This document shows positions 23,382 to 31,936 of a stretch of DNA of 32,637 nt, piece by piece. Each line of letters begins with the position of its first letter. Position 1 is the first letter of the stretch. Source of the stretch: Myxococcales bacterium (GTDB lineage Bacteria > Myxococcota_A > Polyangia > Palsa-1104); NCBI GenBank assembly GCA_003153195.1, contig PLXG01000363.1, forward strand, positions 1 to 32,637, given 5' to 3'. A model generated the notes under the pieces. The model saw nothing but the letters and a program-made list of their open reading frames with translations, searched no databases and was not told the origin of the DNA. The position numbers and the translations under genes were made by a program.

Positions 23382-26300
23382 GGCTGCTCCATGCCGACGC
23401 GCTCGTCCTTCACCAGCGGAAAGACGTCCGGCTTATAGGCGTTAGCTCGATCGCGCGCACGCTTCGTCCACTCGTTCGAGACGCCGAGCTCGCCGGCTTT
23501 CTGCAATGTGACCGTATAACGTTTCACTGCCTCTTCATCTACGCCCGAGACCATCTGTTCGATCTGTTGCCGGTAAACATCGCAGCCTTCGTCGCCGAAC
23601 TTCTTCTTTACGTCGGGCGGACAGGGCGCGGCGAGTAGCGCTTTAGAAAACATTTCATAGACATAGCCGGTTCGAAAGTAGGCGGCCAGCGTCCAGCTAA
23701 CCCGTCTGTAGGCGAGCACCTTATTGTACTCGGCGATCAACTCCTCGACGTTTTTCTTGAATGATAGGACCGATGCCGAAAGCTGCTTTCCCGATCCTTT
23801 GATCTGGGACTTCTCGACGATCGGAAGCCTCTCCTCGGTGAGGATGTAGGCCGCGTGCGCAGCATACTCGGCAGCGTCCGAGGCCGGCGGTGCACTGGCG
23901 CCGAGCGCGACGATCTTGTGATAGGTATCGAGCGCGCCTTTGTGATTCTTCTGCGTCTCTTGCGCCCTGGCGATGTCGAAGTAGGCCTCGAGCACGCGGC
24001 CCTTGCCCTTCTCGTCCGATCCGTAGACGTGAATGTATTCGTTCATCGCCTTGATGGTCTGATCGGGCTGCTTCATCTTTTCGTACAACTTGGCGACCCG
24101 GAAGAAGGATTCCGACTGATCCTCGCGCTTGACCGATTTGTCGGCTGAATAGCGACGGAACAGGTCGACCGCCTTTCCGTAGTTCTGATTGCTCTCCTCG
24201 AGCACCGCGGCGTTGTAGATCGAGTCGGTGCGGTGAGTGGAGTTGGCGAACCGTTTGTCCTCGGCGAGGCGCAGGTAGCTGGCCACCGCGCTGTCGAACT
24301 CGAACGCTTTCTTGTAGCTCTCTGCCGTTTGGAAGAGCGCGTCGTCGACGTATTTCGAGTTCGGGTAGTCAGTGACGATGCGTTCGTACAATTTGGTGGC
24401 AGCGGCGAAACGATTCACCCTGCCGTAGCAAACAGCGGCGTTGTTGAGCGCATTGTCGGAGTCGTCGCCTTTTGGATTTTCATCGACGAGGTTGATGTAC
24501 ATGACCGCAGCCTCTTCGTACTTCTTGTCCTCGAAGAGTTTGTCGGCCTTTTTGAACCGAGTAGAGCGCACCAGCTTGGTGGCTTCATCGGCGTTCTTGG
24601 CGGCCACCTCACCCGAACCGCAGGCGGCCTGCTTGAGCCGAAGACCCCACTCCTCAATCTTGTCGAGGTTCTTCTCGATGATGTAGGTGGCCAAGATCGC
24701 CTGACCGGCGTTGGCGCCAATGTTGTCCGCGTTTTTGCAGTACTTGGTAACCACCTCTTCCATGCGCTTGCGCGCTTCGTCCCAGTGCAAGTAGCGCAAT
24801 GGAATTTCCGCCGCTTTGTAAGTGATGGTCCCTACGCGGCCGGAGGTGGGCACGTGTTCGACGAATGAATCGTACGCCTTTTGCATGGCCAGTACGGTTT
24901 CGGGAATTTCCATCGGCTGGACCGGCACCGTGACTTTGCCGTCGGCCGGGATGGGCGGCATGGCGAACTTGCCCGCCTTTTCTTGAAGCTCGAGAAATTT
25001 TTCATACGCCTTGATGGCGTTAAACGAGGCGTCTTCGGCGTACTTGTTGTCGAGCTGCGAGTCGCGAACTTTTTCGTACTGCTTGGCGGCTTCGATGTAA
25101 TGGGCCGAGTAGTAGAGGGTGTCGGCATAACTGTACTGATACTCATAGGTGTTCTTGGAGTGCGGGTAGGCCTCGAGATATTTCTCGTAGGCGATCGACG
25201 CGAGCGTGTACTCTTTTAGAATCTTCTCGGCCTGCTCAGGCGTCGGCCTCCCGCCTGCGAGTTTCTTCAACTCCTGCGCCGTCTTGTGGTGGTTGACCGC
25301 GGCGGTGACCAGCGCGCTCTCCGCCAGCTCGGAGGCACTGTCGAGCGCCTCTTTATTGTCGCGATTCTTTTTGTACCACTCGGTGCCCTTGGTGTAGGTG
25401 GCCACCATCACGTCGCGCTCTTGGTTGGCCTTCTGGAAGTCGCGCATACGCTCATAGCAGAGCACCACGCGATCCTGCAGCTTGGGATTGTCCGGATGGA
25501 ACGGCCAACGCTGCAGCGCATCTTTATAGACGTCGATCGCCTTTTGGAACTCGGTCTCGTCGAAGTAGATGTCGCCGAGCTTAGCGAAGATCTCGCGCAC
25601 GTGCGGTTCGCTCTCACGGCCTTGGTAAAATTTCTTGGCGCGCTCGAGCCCGGTTTCAGGATCGTCCATCCCGTCGCCGTTCCAATCCTTCTCGGCGAAG
25701 CTGATGCCGAGGTACTGCACCGCTTCCGTTCGCAGATCCGATCCTTCGCCGCCAGTCTCGGCCTTCTTCTTGTCGGAGTAGACCACCAGCTCGTCGAATC
25801 GTTTGACCGACTCGGGGTAGTTGTCGGCGCGGTAGAACGACCAGGCTAGCTTGTAGAGCGCTTTGTCGAAGTAAGCCGAGTCTTTGAACTGGAGCACGCG
25901 CTGGTAAGCGGCGATGGCGAGCTCGAGCTCGGAGTTGTCGAAGTGGAACTCACCGACACGGGTCCACGCTTCGGGCAAAAAGCGCGACTCGGTCTTCACC
26001 GGTACGCAGTCTTTATAAGGATCGACTTCGATGAATCCGCCACGACCTTTGGAGGGCTGAGGCGGCGCCGGCGGATCGAGCGCATTGTACTTGTTCGAGC
26101 AAACCAGCGAGCGGAACGCCTGCAGCGACTCGCCTTCTTGGTTCATTTCGCCGAGGCACCAGCCGAGCAGGTAGTAGGCGCCATCGACCAGTCGATAGTT
26201 GGGAAAGCGCGCGATCAGCTGCTTGTAGACGTCGATGGTCTTTTGATAGTCGGGCGTGGCCGAGCCGCCGGCAGCGGTGGCCGACAGATACTCGTCGTTC

Positions 26301-26734
26301 GACTTTTCGAAATAGAGCTCGGCCAGACGGAACATCACGTCCGGCGTCCAGCGAGCGTCGTTGGCGTAGCGCGCGAGAAAATCTTCGAACAGCGCGATGG
26401 CGGACACGCGACGCGACTTCTCTTCTTTTTCTTCCAGATCGAGCTGGCCCTGATACTTGCCCATGAGCTCGCGGCGTTTCTCCGCGTACTCGCTCTGCAC
26501 GATGTGGGTGATGGTGCCCCGGTAGTCTTTGCTGGCCTCTTCGAAGCGCCCGATTTCGTTTTGCAACGACTCGAGCTCACGCGCCTCATCGGCGGTCGCT
26601 TGAAGCGGCGTGGGCCCGCCGGTCGCTCCCGGTCCAGCCTGCGCGCCACTCGAGAGTGTGAGACAGAGCCCCGCCGCGACGAGTCCTCGCCACCGACGCC
26701 CGCCGATGTCCGACTGCCAACCGCGCCGCATCAC
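23378..26734 (-). CDS. Large secreted TPR protein, AgmU/GltD-like
   Basis: An 1118-residue protein with signal peptide (cleavage near GAQA/GPG, residue 33), a charged helical stretch to ~110, then TPR-type helical pairs almost to the end (FEDFLARYANDARWTPDVMFRLAELYF, YKQLIARFPNYRLVDGAYYLLG, YERIVTDYPNSKYVDDALFQTA and many others). At 350-358 the loop DWNGDGMDD has the form of a calcium-binding DxNxDGxxD turn. Several Cys pairs (C193/C212, C243) may be disulfides in the periplasm. Length, signal and order recall Myxococcus AgmU (GltD), a TPR protein of gliding motility. It overlaps both neighbours by 4 bases. Confidence 0.87.
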   Translation of the reverse strand: MMRRGWQSDIGGRRWRGLVAAGLCLTLSSGAQAGPGATGGPTPLQATADEARELESLQNEIGRFEEASKDYRGTITHIVQSEYAEKRRELMGKYQGQLDLEEKEEKSRRVSAIALFEDFLARYANDARWTPDVMFRLAELYFEKSNDEYLSATAAGGSATPDYQKTIDVYKQLIARFPNYRLVDGAYYLLGWCLGEMNQEGESLQAFRSLVCSNKYNALDPPAPPQPSKGRGGFIEVDPYKDCVPVKTESRFLPEAWTRVGEFHFDNSELELAIAAYQRVLQFKDSAYFDKALYKLAWSFYRADNYPESVKRFDELVVYSDKKKAETGGEGSDLRTEAVQYLGISFAEKDWNGDGMDDPETGLERAKKFYQGRESEPHVREIFAKLGDIYFDETEFQKAIDVYKDALQRWPFHPDNPKLQDRVVLCYERMRDFQKANQERDVMVATYTKGTEWYKKNRDNKEALDSASELAESALVTAAVNHHKTAQELKKLAGGRPTPEQAEKILKEYTLASIAYEKYLEAYPHSKNTYEYQYSYADTLYYSAHYIEAAKQYEKVRDSQLDNKYAEDASFNAIKAYEKFLELQEKAGKFAMPPIPADGKVTVPVQPMEIPETVLAMQKAYDSFVEHVPTSGRVGTITYKAAEIPLRYLHWDEARKRMEEVVTKYCKNADNIGANAGQAILATYIIEKNLDKIEEWGLRLKQAACGSGEVAAKNADEATKLVRSTRFKKADKLFEDKKYEEAAVMYINLVDENPKGDDSDNALNNAAVCYGRVNRFAAATKLYERIVTDYPNSKYVDDALFQTAESYKKAFEFDSAVASYLRLAEDKRFANSTHRTDSIYNAAVLEESNQNYGKAVDLFRRYSADKSVKREDQSESFFRVAKLYEKMKQPDQTIKAMNEYIHVYGSDEKGKGRVLEAYFDIARAQETQKNHKGALDTYHKIVALGASAPPASDAAEYAAHAAYILTEERLPIVEKSQIKGSGKQLSASVLSFKKNVEELIAEYNKVLAYRRVSWTLAAYFRTGYVYEMFSKALLAAPCPPDVKKKFGDEGCDVYRQQIEQMVSGVDEEAVKRYTVTLQKAGELGVSNEWTKRARDRANAYKPDVFPLVKDERVGMEQP

Positions 26735-29022
26735 TGCTGCTCCTTCAAGACGTCTTTGAATTCATCGTCGATGAGCTTGAGCTCGCGCTTGCGCTCGTTT
26801 AGGAGCTTGTTCGATCCTTGGGTCGACGAATCTTTCAGCGCCCAGGCCACGTCGATGATGCCGACGTCCGAGCGAACCACGATGTTGTAGAACCGCTGCG
26901 CCACCTCGCGGAAGCTATCGGCAATTACGTCGCCACCGACGTCGGACGACTCGTCCGAGTAGCCGTTCAGCTGTTGACGATAGGCGAGAACATGCGCCTT
27001 TTCGTCGGCGAGCTCGCTTTGAATGTCCTTGAGACGCAGATCGAGAATGTCATCGATGCGCGCGTTGAACGCCGCGATCTTCTGATCGACGCCGCGCGAC
27101 CGCTCGAGGATCGATTCGATCTGCTCGGCCTTGGTGCGTTCGGTGGGCTGAAGGCGCGAACGCACCTCCAAGCTCACTGCGTGAAGACGCTTGAGCAGAT
27201 CGTCGTATTGCGCTTTTGCCTGTGCGGCTTCCCTGGCGTCGGTGTCATCGATGAGTACGGCGTTGTCCTGCAGATCGCGGCGAAGGTCTTCCAGTTGCTT
27301 CTGCCACTCGTCGATCTGCGCCATCCAATCGTCGAGCTCTTTTTGGGCGAGCAGACGCTGTGCGTCGGGAAGCTTCTTCTCGAGCTCGTCGTGATAGAGC
27401 TTCACCACCGCCTGGGCACCCAGCCTGGTGCTGGCCAGCTCGGCCTGCGACTCGGTGGCCTCTTTGTCAAAGTCGTTCAAGGCCGTTCGCGTCTTCTTTT
27501 GGTGCTCAGCAACTCCCTCGGTGGCCCCGGGCATCGTCGACATCTTGGTCTCGAGCGCCTCACGCTGCGCCTGGAGATCGGTGAGCATCGCTTTTTCATT
27601 TCCCGCTACCGGCGCGATGAGCTGCGATTCGCGCGCCACCAGTTTCTTCTTTACCTCAGTGATCTGATTGGAAAGGTCGAGGGCGTTCGCGCGCATGTGC
27701 GCGAGCTCGGGGAAGACGTTGACGCGGGCCGGGCCGTTGAGCGTCTTTTCCAGGCGCTTCACGATCTCCTCCGATTCGGTGAGCGAATGGTTGAGATCAC
27801 CGACGTCGTGCACCAGTCCGGTAATGCGCTTGACCTCCGCTTCGTCCTTCATGAACCTGTTCACCGATGCGGGCAGAATCGCCGCGGTGTCGAACCGGTT
27901 CATGTTCTTGGCGATCAGATCGCGAAAATGATTTTTAGCGTCGCCGAGCTTGGCCAGCTCCGCTTCCAGCTGCTTGCGAATCGGCTGATACTCTTCACGG
28001 GTTCGGGAGAACATATCGGTGGCCGGACCGTACTCTTGCTGTCGGATGAACAGCTTTCCCACCAAGAGTTTCACTTCGGGCGCGAGCGACGAGTCGGGGG
28101 CATTGAGCATGAGCAGGTCGAGCGCGCGGCGCGCCTTCAGATACTCTTTGCCTCGAATGCTGACCCACGCACTCTCGTAGAGCGCGTCGTTGAACAGATC
28201 GCTCTTCGACGAGAGCTTGGAATATTCATTGAGCGCGTTGGTGAGTTGATCGCGATCGAGATAGATGCGGGCCAGCGCCATGTGCGTCAGCTCGACGATG
28301 CGCTTTTGCGCGTCGTTCTTGGCGTCGGTCTTGAGCACGTTTCCGTAGGTCGCGATCGCTTCAGCGAGGTGCGCGCCGCCTATCGCCACTTGCGCCGCGC
28401 CGACGAAATACTGCGATTGGAAATAGTATTCGTTGGTGGGACCGATCGCTTGTAGCGCCGCCAGCGACTTGTCGTACTGCTTGCGGAAGAAATAATATTT
28501 TCCCTTCACATAAGGGACGCTCGGCAACAGTCGATCGATCGGCAGACCTTCCAGCTTGGTGATGTAGCCATCGACCGGGCCGTAGTCGCCGGTATGAAGC
28601 GACAGCTCGATGAGTCGCTGAAGCGATTCTTGATAGCGACGATTCGACGTTCCCATCTCGACGATCTTCTCGAAGTAGCGTCGCGAGGATAGATAGTCGC
28701 GCTGCAGGTAGAGCGAGTCGGCCAAATAGTAGAGGCCCTCGGGATAGGCCGAAGAGCCGGGATATTTGTCGACCAGATCGAACAGAATGATCGAAGCGGC
28801 TTCGTAGTTCTTGAGCTCGTAGAGCACCTGCGCGTCGATCAGGCGGCGCTCCGCGATCTCTGGGCCGGGCTCTGCGGGCGGTTTGAGCTGATAATCGAGG
28901 TCGTGAACTCGCGCATCGAGCTCCACCACCTTGCCGCCCAACGTATCGACTTCGTCGGCACGCGCCGCAGAATCGATTCCCGCGATGCACGCCAACACCA
29001 GCGCGAGATGGGTTCGTCTCAT
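26731..29022 (-). CDS. Secreted TPR and coiled-coil protein
   Basis: A 763-residue periplasmic protein. Signal peptide ends near DSAARA/DEV (residue 22), followed by a short coiled coil, then TPR-like pairs from about 60 to 355 (LYELKNYEAASIILFDLVDKYP, EGLYYLADSLYLQRDYLSSRRYF). Residues about 380-680 are long heptad-type helices (QMAQIDEWQKQLEDLRRDLQ-like), and the last 60 residues end in charged helix. No enzyme motif is visible. It starts 3 bases after the stop of the Ala/Pro-rich gene and overlaps the 1118-residue gene by 4 bases, so the three are surely cotranscribed. Probably a scaffold of the same envelope complex; specific function unknown. Confidence 0.85.
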   Translation of the reverse strand: MRRTHLALVLACIAGIDSAARADEVDTLGGKVVELDARVHDLDYQLKPPAEPGPEIAERRLIDAQVLYELKNYEAASIILFDLVDKYPGSSAYPEGLYYLADSLYLQRDYLSSRRYFEKIVEMGTSNRRYQESLQRLIELSLHTGDYGPVDGYITKLEGLPIDRLLPSVPYVKGKYYFFRKQYDKSLAALQAIGPTNEYYFQSQYFVGAAQVAIGGAHLAEAIATYGNVLKTDAKNDAQKRIVELTHMALARIYLDRDQLTNALNEYSKLSSKSDLFNDALYESAWVSIRGKEYLKARRALDLLMLNAPDSSLAPEVKLLVGKLFIRQQEYGPATDMFSRTREEYQPIRKQLEAELAKLGDAKNHFRDLIAKNMNRFDTAAILPASVNRFMKDEAEVKRITGLVHDVGDLNHSLTESEEIVKRLEKTLNGPARVNVFPELAHMRANALDLSNQITEVKKKLVARESQLIAPVAGNEKAMLTDLQAQREALETKMSTMPGATEGVAEHQKKTRTALNDFDKEATESQAELASTRLGAQAVVKLYHDELEKKLPDAQRLLAQKELDDWMAQIDEWQKQLEDLRRDLQDNAVLIDDTDAREAAQAKAQYDDLLKRLHAVSLEVRSRLQPTERTKAEQIESILERSRGVDQKIAAFNARIDDILDLRLKDIQSELADEKAHVLAYRQQLNGYSDESSDVGGDVIADSFREVAQRFYNIVVRSDVGIIDVAWALKDSSTQGSNKLLNERKRELKLIDDEFKDVLKEQQ

Positions 29023-29025
29023 AGT

Positions 29026-29952
29026 CTACTTCTTTGCCGGTTGCTGCTGAGGCACCACCGCTTCTTTGTCGGCCAAAACCGTCTCGCGGAAATCGACCGC
29101 TGGGCGATCTTTCGGGTCGGTGGTGACCGGGTTGCCCTTCTCGTAGCCGACCACCTTGACCGTGAGCTGCTTGCCCTCGGTGGCGGTGAAAGTATGGCTC
29201 GACTTGGCGATGAACTTGTAGCCCTTCAGGTACTGAAACACGCCGTAGGCGTTGCCCTGATAATACATTTGCACCGACAAGGTGTGATTGCCGGGAACGA
29301 TCGATCCGTTGAAGATCTCGATCTCCTTTTGGCTGCCGAGCTTGCCCGAATCGTCCGAGCGCGCAAAAATTTCCGCGCCGTCGAGTGCGTACACGTAGCG
29401 GACCGGCAAATAGAGCGAGCCCATCTCGTTACGATGCACGATGATCGCACGTGCGCCGGCGATGACACCGTGAAGAACGGTTTCCTTGAGCAAGTTGAGA
29501 CGCGCCTTCGAACGGAAGATCTGCTCTTTGAGCTCGTTCACGCGACGTTCGAGATCTTTCAATTTGATTCCGTAGGATGCGCCGCCGGTGGTGCTGGCGG
29601 ACGCGACCTGCGTGGCCGTCGGAGCCGGAGCCGCCGCCGCTGGTGCGGCCGCCGCCGGTGCTGGAGCTGCCGCCGGTGGTGCCGCAGCCGGAGCTGGTGC
29701 CGCAGCAGCAGCCGGAGTCGGAGTTCCGGTCAGTACCGGCGCGGTCGACGCCGCTGGAGCTGGCGCCGCGGGCGGAACCTGCGCAGCCGCAGGAGCCGCG
29801 GATGGATTCGCTGCCGCCGCCGCTTGGGCCGGTGTGTTTTTTGAATCGGCTGGCGCACCTCGCGCAACTCCCGCAAATGAGACTGTTCCAAGGAACAAGA
29901 ATGAAATCAGCCTCAACCCCAACCTCGATCGAATGTGCATGCGCAAGGGCAT
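29026..29952 (-). CDS. Secreted Ala/Pro-rich protein with coiled coil and beta domain
   Basis: A 308-residue protein: signal peptide to about residue 32, an Ala/Pro low-complexity stretch from about 38 to 125, a short coiled coil (IKLKDLERRVNELKEQIF) and a C-terminal beta-rich domain (LPVRYVYALDGAEIFAR, GNHTLSVQMYYQGNAYGVF). The linker could let the domain reach across the periplasm or cell wall. Names such as dihydrolipoamide acetyltransferase, sometimes given to such proteins because of the linker, do not fit: no lipoyl or catalytic domain is present. It is the first gene of the operon. Start: ATG 29952 (GGAG only 2 bases away) or ATG 29940 (GGAG 14 bases away); both keep the signal peptide. 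Confidence 0.8.
   Translation of the reverse strand: MPLRMHIRSRLGLRLISFLFLGTVSFAGVARGAPADSKNTPAQAAAAANPSAAPAAAQVPPAAPAPAASTAPVLTGTPTPAAAAAPAPAAAPPAAAPAPAAAAPAAAAPAPTATQVASASTTGGASYGIKLKDLERRVNELKEQIFRSKARLNLLKETVLHGVIAGARAIIVHRNEMGSLYLPVRYVYALDGAEIFARSDDSGKLGSQKEIEIFNGSIVPGNHTLSVQMYYQGNAYGVFQYLKGYKFIAKSSHTFTATEGKQLTVKVVGYEKGNPVTTDPKDRPAVDFRETVLADKEAVVPQQQPAKK
29577..29830 (-). repeat. Low-complexity Ala/Pro-coding tract
   Basis: Imperfect repeats of gccgccgctgg/gccggagctgg-type words encode the AAPAPAAA linker of the Ala/Pro-rich protein. Such tracts change length easily and are prone to assembly error. Confidence 0.8.
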
Positions 29953-29990
29953 CTCTCCACTGGTGGATCGGCAAGCTACGGCAGTTGGGG

Positions 29991-30019
29991 TTTATATCAT
30001 CCAACCTTATATGGGTCAA
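29991..30019 (-). promoter_or_regulatory. Strong sigma70-type promoter of the TPR/FHA operon
   Basis: On the minus strand TTGACC (30014-30019) and TATAAA (29991-29996) are separated by exactly 17 bases. Transcription would start near 29984, leaving a leader of about 32-44 bases. Just upstream is ggggacaagttgcccc (30030-30045), a short dyad with 4-bp arms that could be an operator; its role is unproven. Confidence 0.7.
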
Positions 30020-30073
30020 GGAACCACGCGGGGACAAGTTGCCCCAACAACGACACTTTTTGCCGATTGATTA

Positions 30074-30234
30074 AAAGCGCACTTCACTTGCCTTGACCTT
30101 CGCCACGCCGGCTGCGGGCCTCGTCCGCTTCGTTGCTCCTCCCTTAAATATCTACGGATATTCTCGGTCGTCGCGCCTCGCGGCCGAGACTCCTCGCTCG
30201 GCGTGGCTCGATCAATTCAAGTGAAGTGCGCTTT
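30074..30234. repeat. 161-bp palindromic element with 17-bp perfect inverted arms
   Basis: The left arm aaagcgcacttcacttg (30074-30090) is the exact reverse complement of 30218-30234. Inside, gccacgccg (30102-30110) pairs with 30199-30207, symmetrically placed 11 and 10 bases from the outer arms. At the centre aatatc-tacg-gatatt (30147-30162) makes a perfect hairpin. The right arm runs into the obgE stop codon. No coding capacity and no clear target duplication were found, so it is either a MITE/REP-type element or a large RNA structure ending the obgE transcript. Confidence 0.75.
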
Positions 30235-31255
30235 ACGTGTCGCGACTGACAGGCTTGAGGCAGGTCCAAACTTGTTCGAGAAGTTCCTTCACGCCTTCGT
30301 TGGTCGCGGCTGAAATCGCGTGAAGCTCGACGCCGCGCTTGGCGAATTTCTTTTTGAGCGCGGGATAGGCTTCGCGCGTTTCGGTGACGTCCATTTTGCC
30401 GAGCACGACGACTTGCGGCCGATGGGCCAGCGCCGGATCATATTTCTCGAGCTCGCGATTGAGCGTGTCGAAATCGCCAAGCGGATCGCGTTCGCCTCCA
30501 TTGTCCGATGGCAAGAGCTCGATCAGATGAATGAGCACGTGCGTGCGTTCGACGTGGCGCAAAAAGCGATGACCGAGACCGTGTCCTTCGGCCGCGCCTT
30601 CGATGATGCCCGGAATGTCGGCGAGCACGAAGCTGCGACTTCCCGAAAGTCCGACCACGCCCAAATTGGGAACCAGCGTGGTGAACGGATAGTTGGCGAT
30701 TTTTGGCCGCGCGCGCGACACCACCGAAATGAACGTCGATTTTCCGACGTTGGGAAATCCCAAGAGCCCGACATCGGCGAGCAGCTTGAGCTCGAGCATG
30801 AGCGTGCGCTCTTTGCCGAGCACACCCATCTCCGCCTCTTCGGGCGCTTGATAGGTCGCGGTAGCGAAATGAATGTTGCCGCGACCACCGGCACCCCCTT
30901 GCGCCACGATCACTCTTTGTCCAGCTTCGACCAGATCGGCGACCAACTCTCCGGTTTCGAAATCGCGCACCAGCGTCCCGACCGGCACTTTGAGAACCTG
31001 ATCTTCGCCCGACTTGCCGTAGCGATCGCGGCCCATTCCACCTTCGCCGCTCGGTGCCTTGAAGTGCGGATGAAAACGAAAGTCGAGTAGGGTCGATAGC
31101 TGCGGATCGGCAAGGATGACGATCGATCCGCCGCTTCCGCCGTCGCCGCCGGCCGGTCCACCGCGCGGTTCGAATTTATTGGTGTGCCACGCGACGCAGC
31201 CGTTGCCGCCATCGCCGGCTTTCACGAAAATCTTTACTTCATCAATGAATTGCAT
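30233..31255 (-). CDS. obgE: Obg-family GTPase
   Basis: A 340-residue ribosome-assembly and stress GTPase. The N-terminal Obg fold (1-158) is glycine-rich (AGDGGNG, PRGGPAGGDGGSGGS, GGAGGRGN). The G domain follows: G1 GFPNVGKS (166-173), switch YPFTTLVPN, G3 DIPG (213-216), G5 SAA (315-317). The G4 motif reads GKMD (286-289) instead of NKxD, so the Asn that contacts the guanine base is replaced by Gly. No C-terminal OCT domain is present, as in many short Obg proteins. It follows rpmA by 19 bases in the usual rplU-rpmA-obg order. Confidence 0.96.
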   Translation of the reverse strand: MQFIDEVKIFVKAGDGGNGCVAWHTNKFEPRGGPAGGDGGSGGSIVILADPQLSTLLDFRFHPHFKAPSGEGGMGRDRYGKSGEDQVLKVPVGTLVRDFETGELVADLVEAGQRVIVAQGGAGGRGNIHFATATYQAPEEAEMGVLGKERTLMLELKLLADVGLLGFPNVGKSTFISVVSRARPKIANYPFTTLVPNLGVVGLSGSRSFVLADIPGIIEGAAEGHGLGHRFLRHVERTHVLIHLIELLPSDNGGERDPLGDFDTLNRELEKYDPALAHRPQVVVLGKMDVTETREAYPALKKKFAKRGVELHAISAATNEGVKELLEQVWTCLKPVSRDT

Positions 31256-31274
31256 GGGCGAAACGCCCGAGGAG

Positions 31275-31547
31275 CTAGGCCGCGCTGAGCGGTCGGACGT
31301 TGCAGCGACGACGCGAAGTTCCCCGTTGCTTGAAAGCGGTGAACTCTACGATTCCGTCGATGAGCGCAAAGATGGTGTAGTCGCGTCCAAGGCCGACGTT
31401 CTCGCCTGGATGGATGACCGAACCGACTTGGCGAACCAAAATGTTGCCGGCGCGGACCGTCTCGCCACCGAAGCGCTTGACGCCGCGCATCTTCGGGCCG
31501 GAATCGCGACCGTTTCTCGAGCTGCCTTGACCTTTTTTATGAGCCAT
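31275..31547 (-). CDS. rpmA: 50S ribosomal protein L27
   Basis: A 90-residue protein beginning [16 protein letters not shown], the invariant L27 start whose N-terminus reaches the peptidyl-transferase centre. [19 protein letters not shown] and [17 protein letters not shown] are diagnostic. Starting directly with MAHKKG means no N-terminal cleaved extension of the Firmicutes type. Between rplU and obgE. Confidence 0.97.
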   Translation of the reverse strand: MAHKKGQGSSRNGRDSGPKMRGVKRFGGETVRAGNILVRQVGSVIHPGENVGLGRDYTIFALIDGIVEFTAFKQRGTSRRRCNVRPLSAA

Positions 31548-31565
31548 TTTCTTACTCGCCTTTAA

Positions 31566-31874
31566 TTATGCGATCGCGGTGATCTTGACCGCGGTGAACG
31601 GTTGGCGATGACCCGTCTTGCGACGGTATCCCTTCCGGCGACGATACTTGTAGATGATGAGCTTCTCGCCACGGCCGTTTTGGACGACCTCGGCAGTGAC
31701 CTTCGCGCCAGCGACAGTCGGCGCGCCAATTTGGACGTTCTCCCCATCGGCGACCAGGAGAACCTGATCGAAAGTCACACTTGCTTTGGCAGCAGCTTCG
31801 AGCTTCTCAACGCGGATGATTTCACCCGGCTGAACTCGGTACTGCTTGCCACCTGTTGCGATCACCGCGTACAT
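31566..31874 (-). CDS. rplU: 50S ribosomal protein L21
   Basis: A 102-residue protein starting [18 protein letters not shown], with the C-terminal RNA-binding phrase [19 protein letters not shown]. Normal length. First gene of the rplU-rpmA-obgE operon, 18 bases before rpmA; GGGAG precedes the ATG. Confidence 0.97.
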   Translation of the reverse strand: MYAVIATGGKQYRVQPGEIIRVEKLEAAAKASVTFDQVLLVADGENVQIGAPTVAGAKVTAEVVQNGRGEKLIIYKYRRRKGYRRKTGHRQPFTAVKITAIA

Positions 31875-31908
31875 GAACTACTCCCGATAAGTTCTTGAAG
31901 AGGCGAGG

Positions 31909-31936
31909 AATCTACCTGGTTTCTCTAGGGTGTCAA
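31909..31936 (-). promoter_or_regulatory. Promoter candidate for rplU-rpmA-obgE
   Basis: On the minus strand TTGACA (31931-31936) overlaps the stop of the MtnA-PilZ gene and is followed after 16 bases by TAGATT (31909-31914). Transcription would begin near 31902, about 28 bases before the rplU ATG. Confidence 0.55.

Noticed and set aside
26818-28455. 545-residue plus-strand open frame
   Set aside because: Antisense shadow of the 763-residue TPR/coiled-coil gene; Leu/Arg/His/Val-rich with no domain, as expected of a reverse frame in GC-rich DNA.
29026-29952. Dihydrolipoamide acetyltransferase
   Set aside because: Only the Ala/Pro linker resembles E2 enzymes; a signal peptide is present and the lipoyl and catalytic domains are absent.
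30074-30234. Insertion sequence with transposase
   Set aside because: Only 161 bp, no open frame, and no target-site duplication visible; kept as a palindromic element instead.
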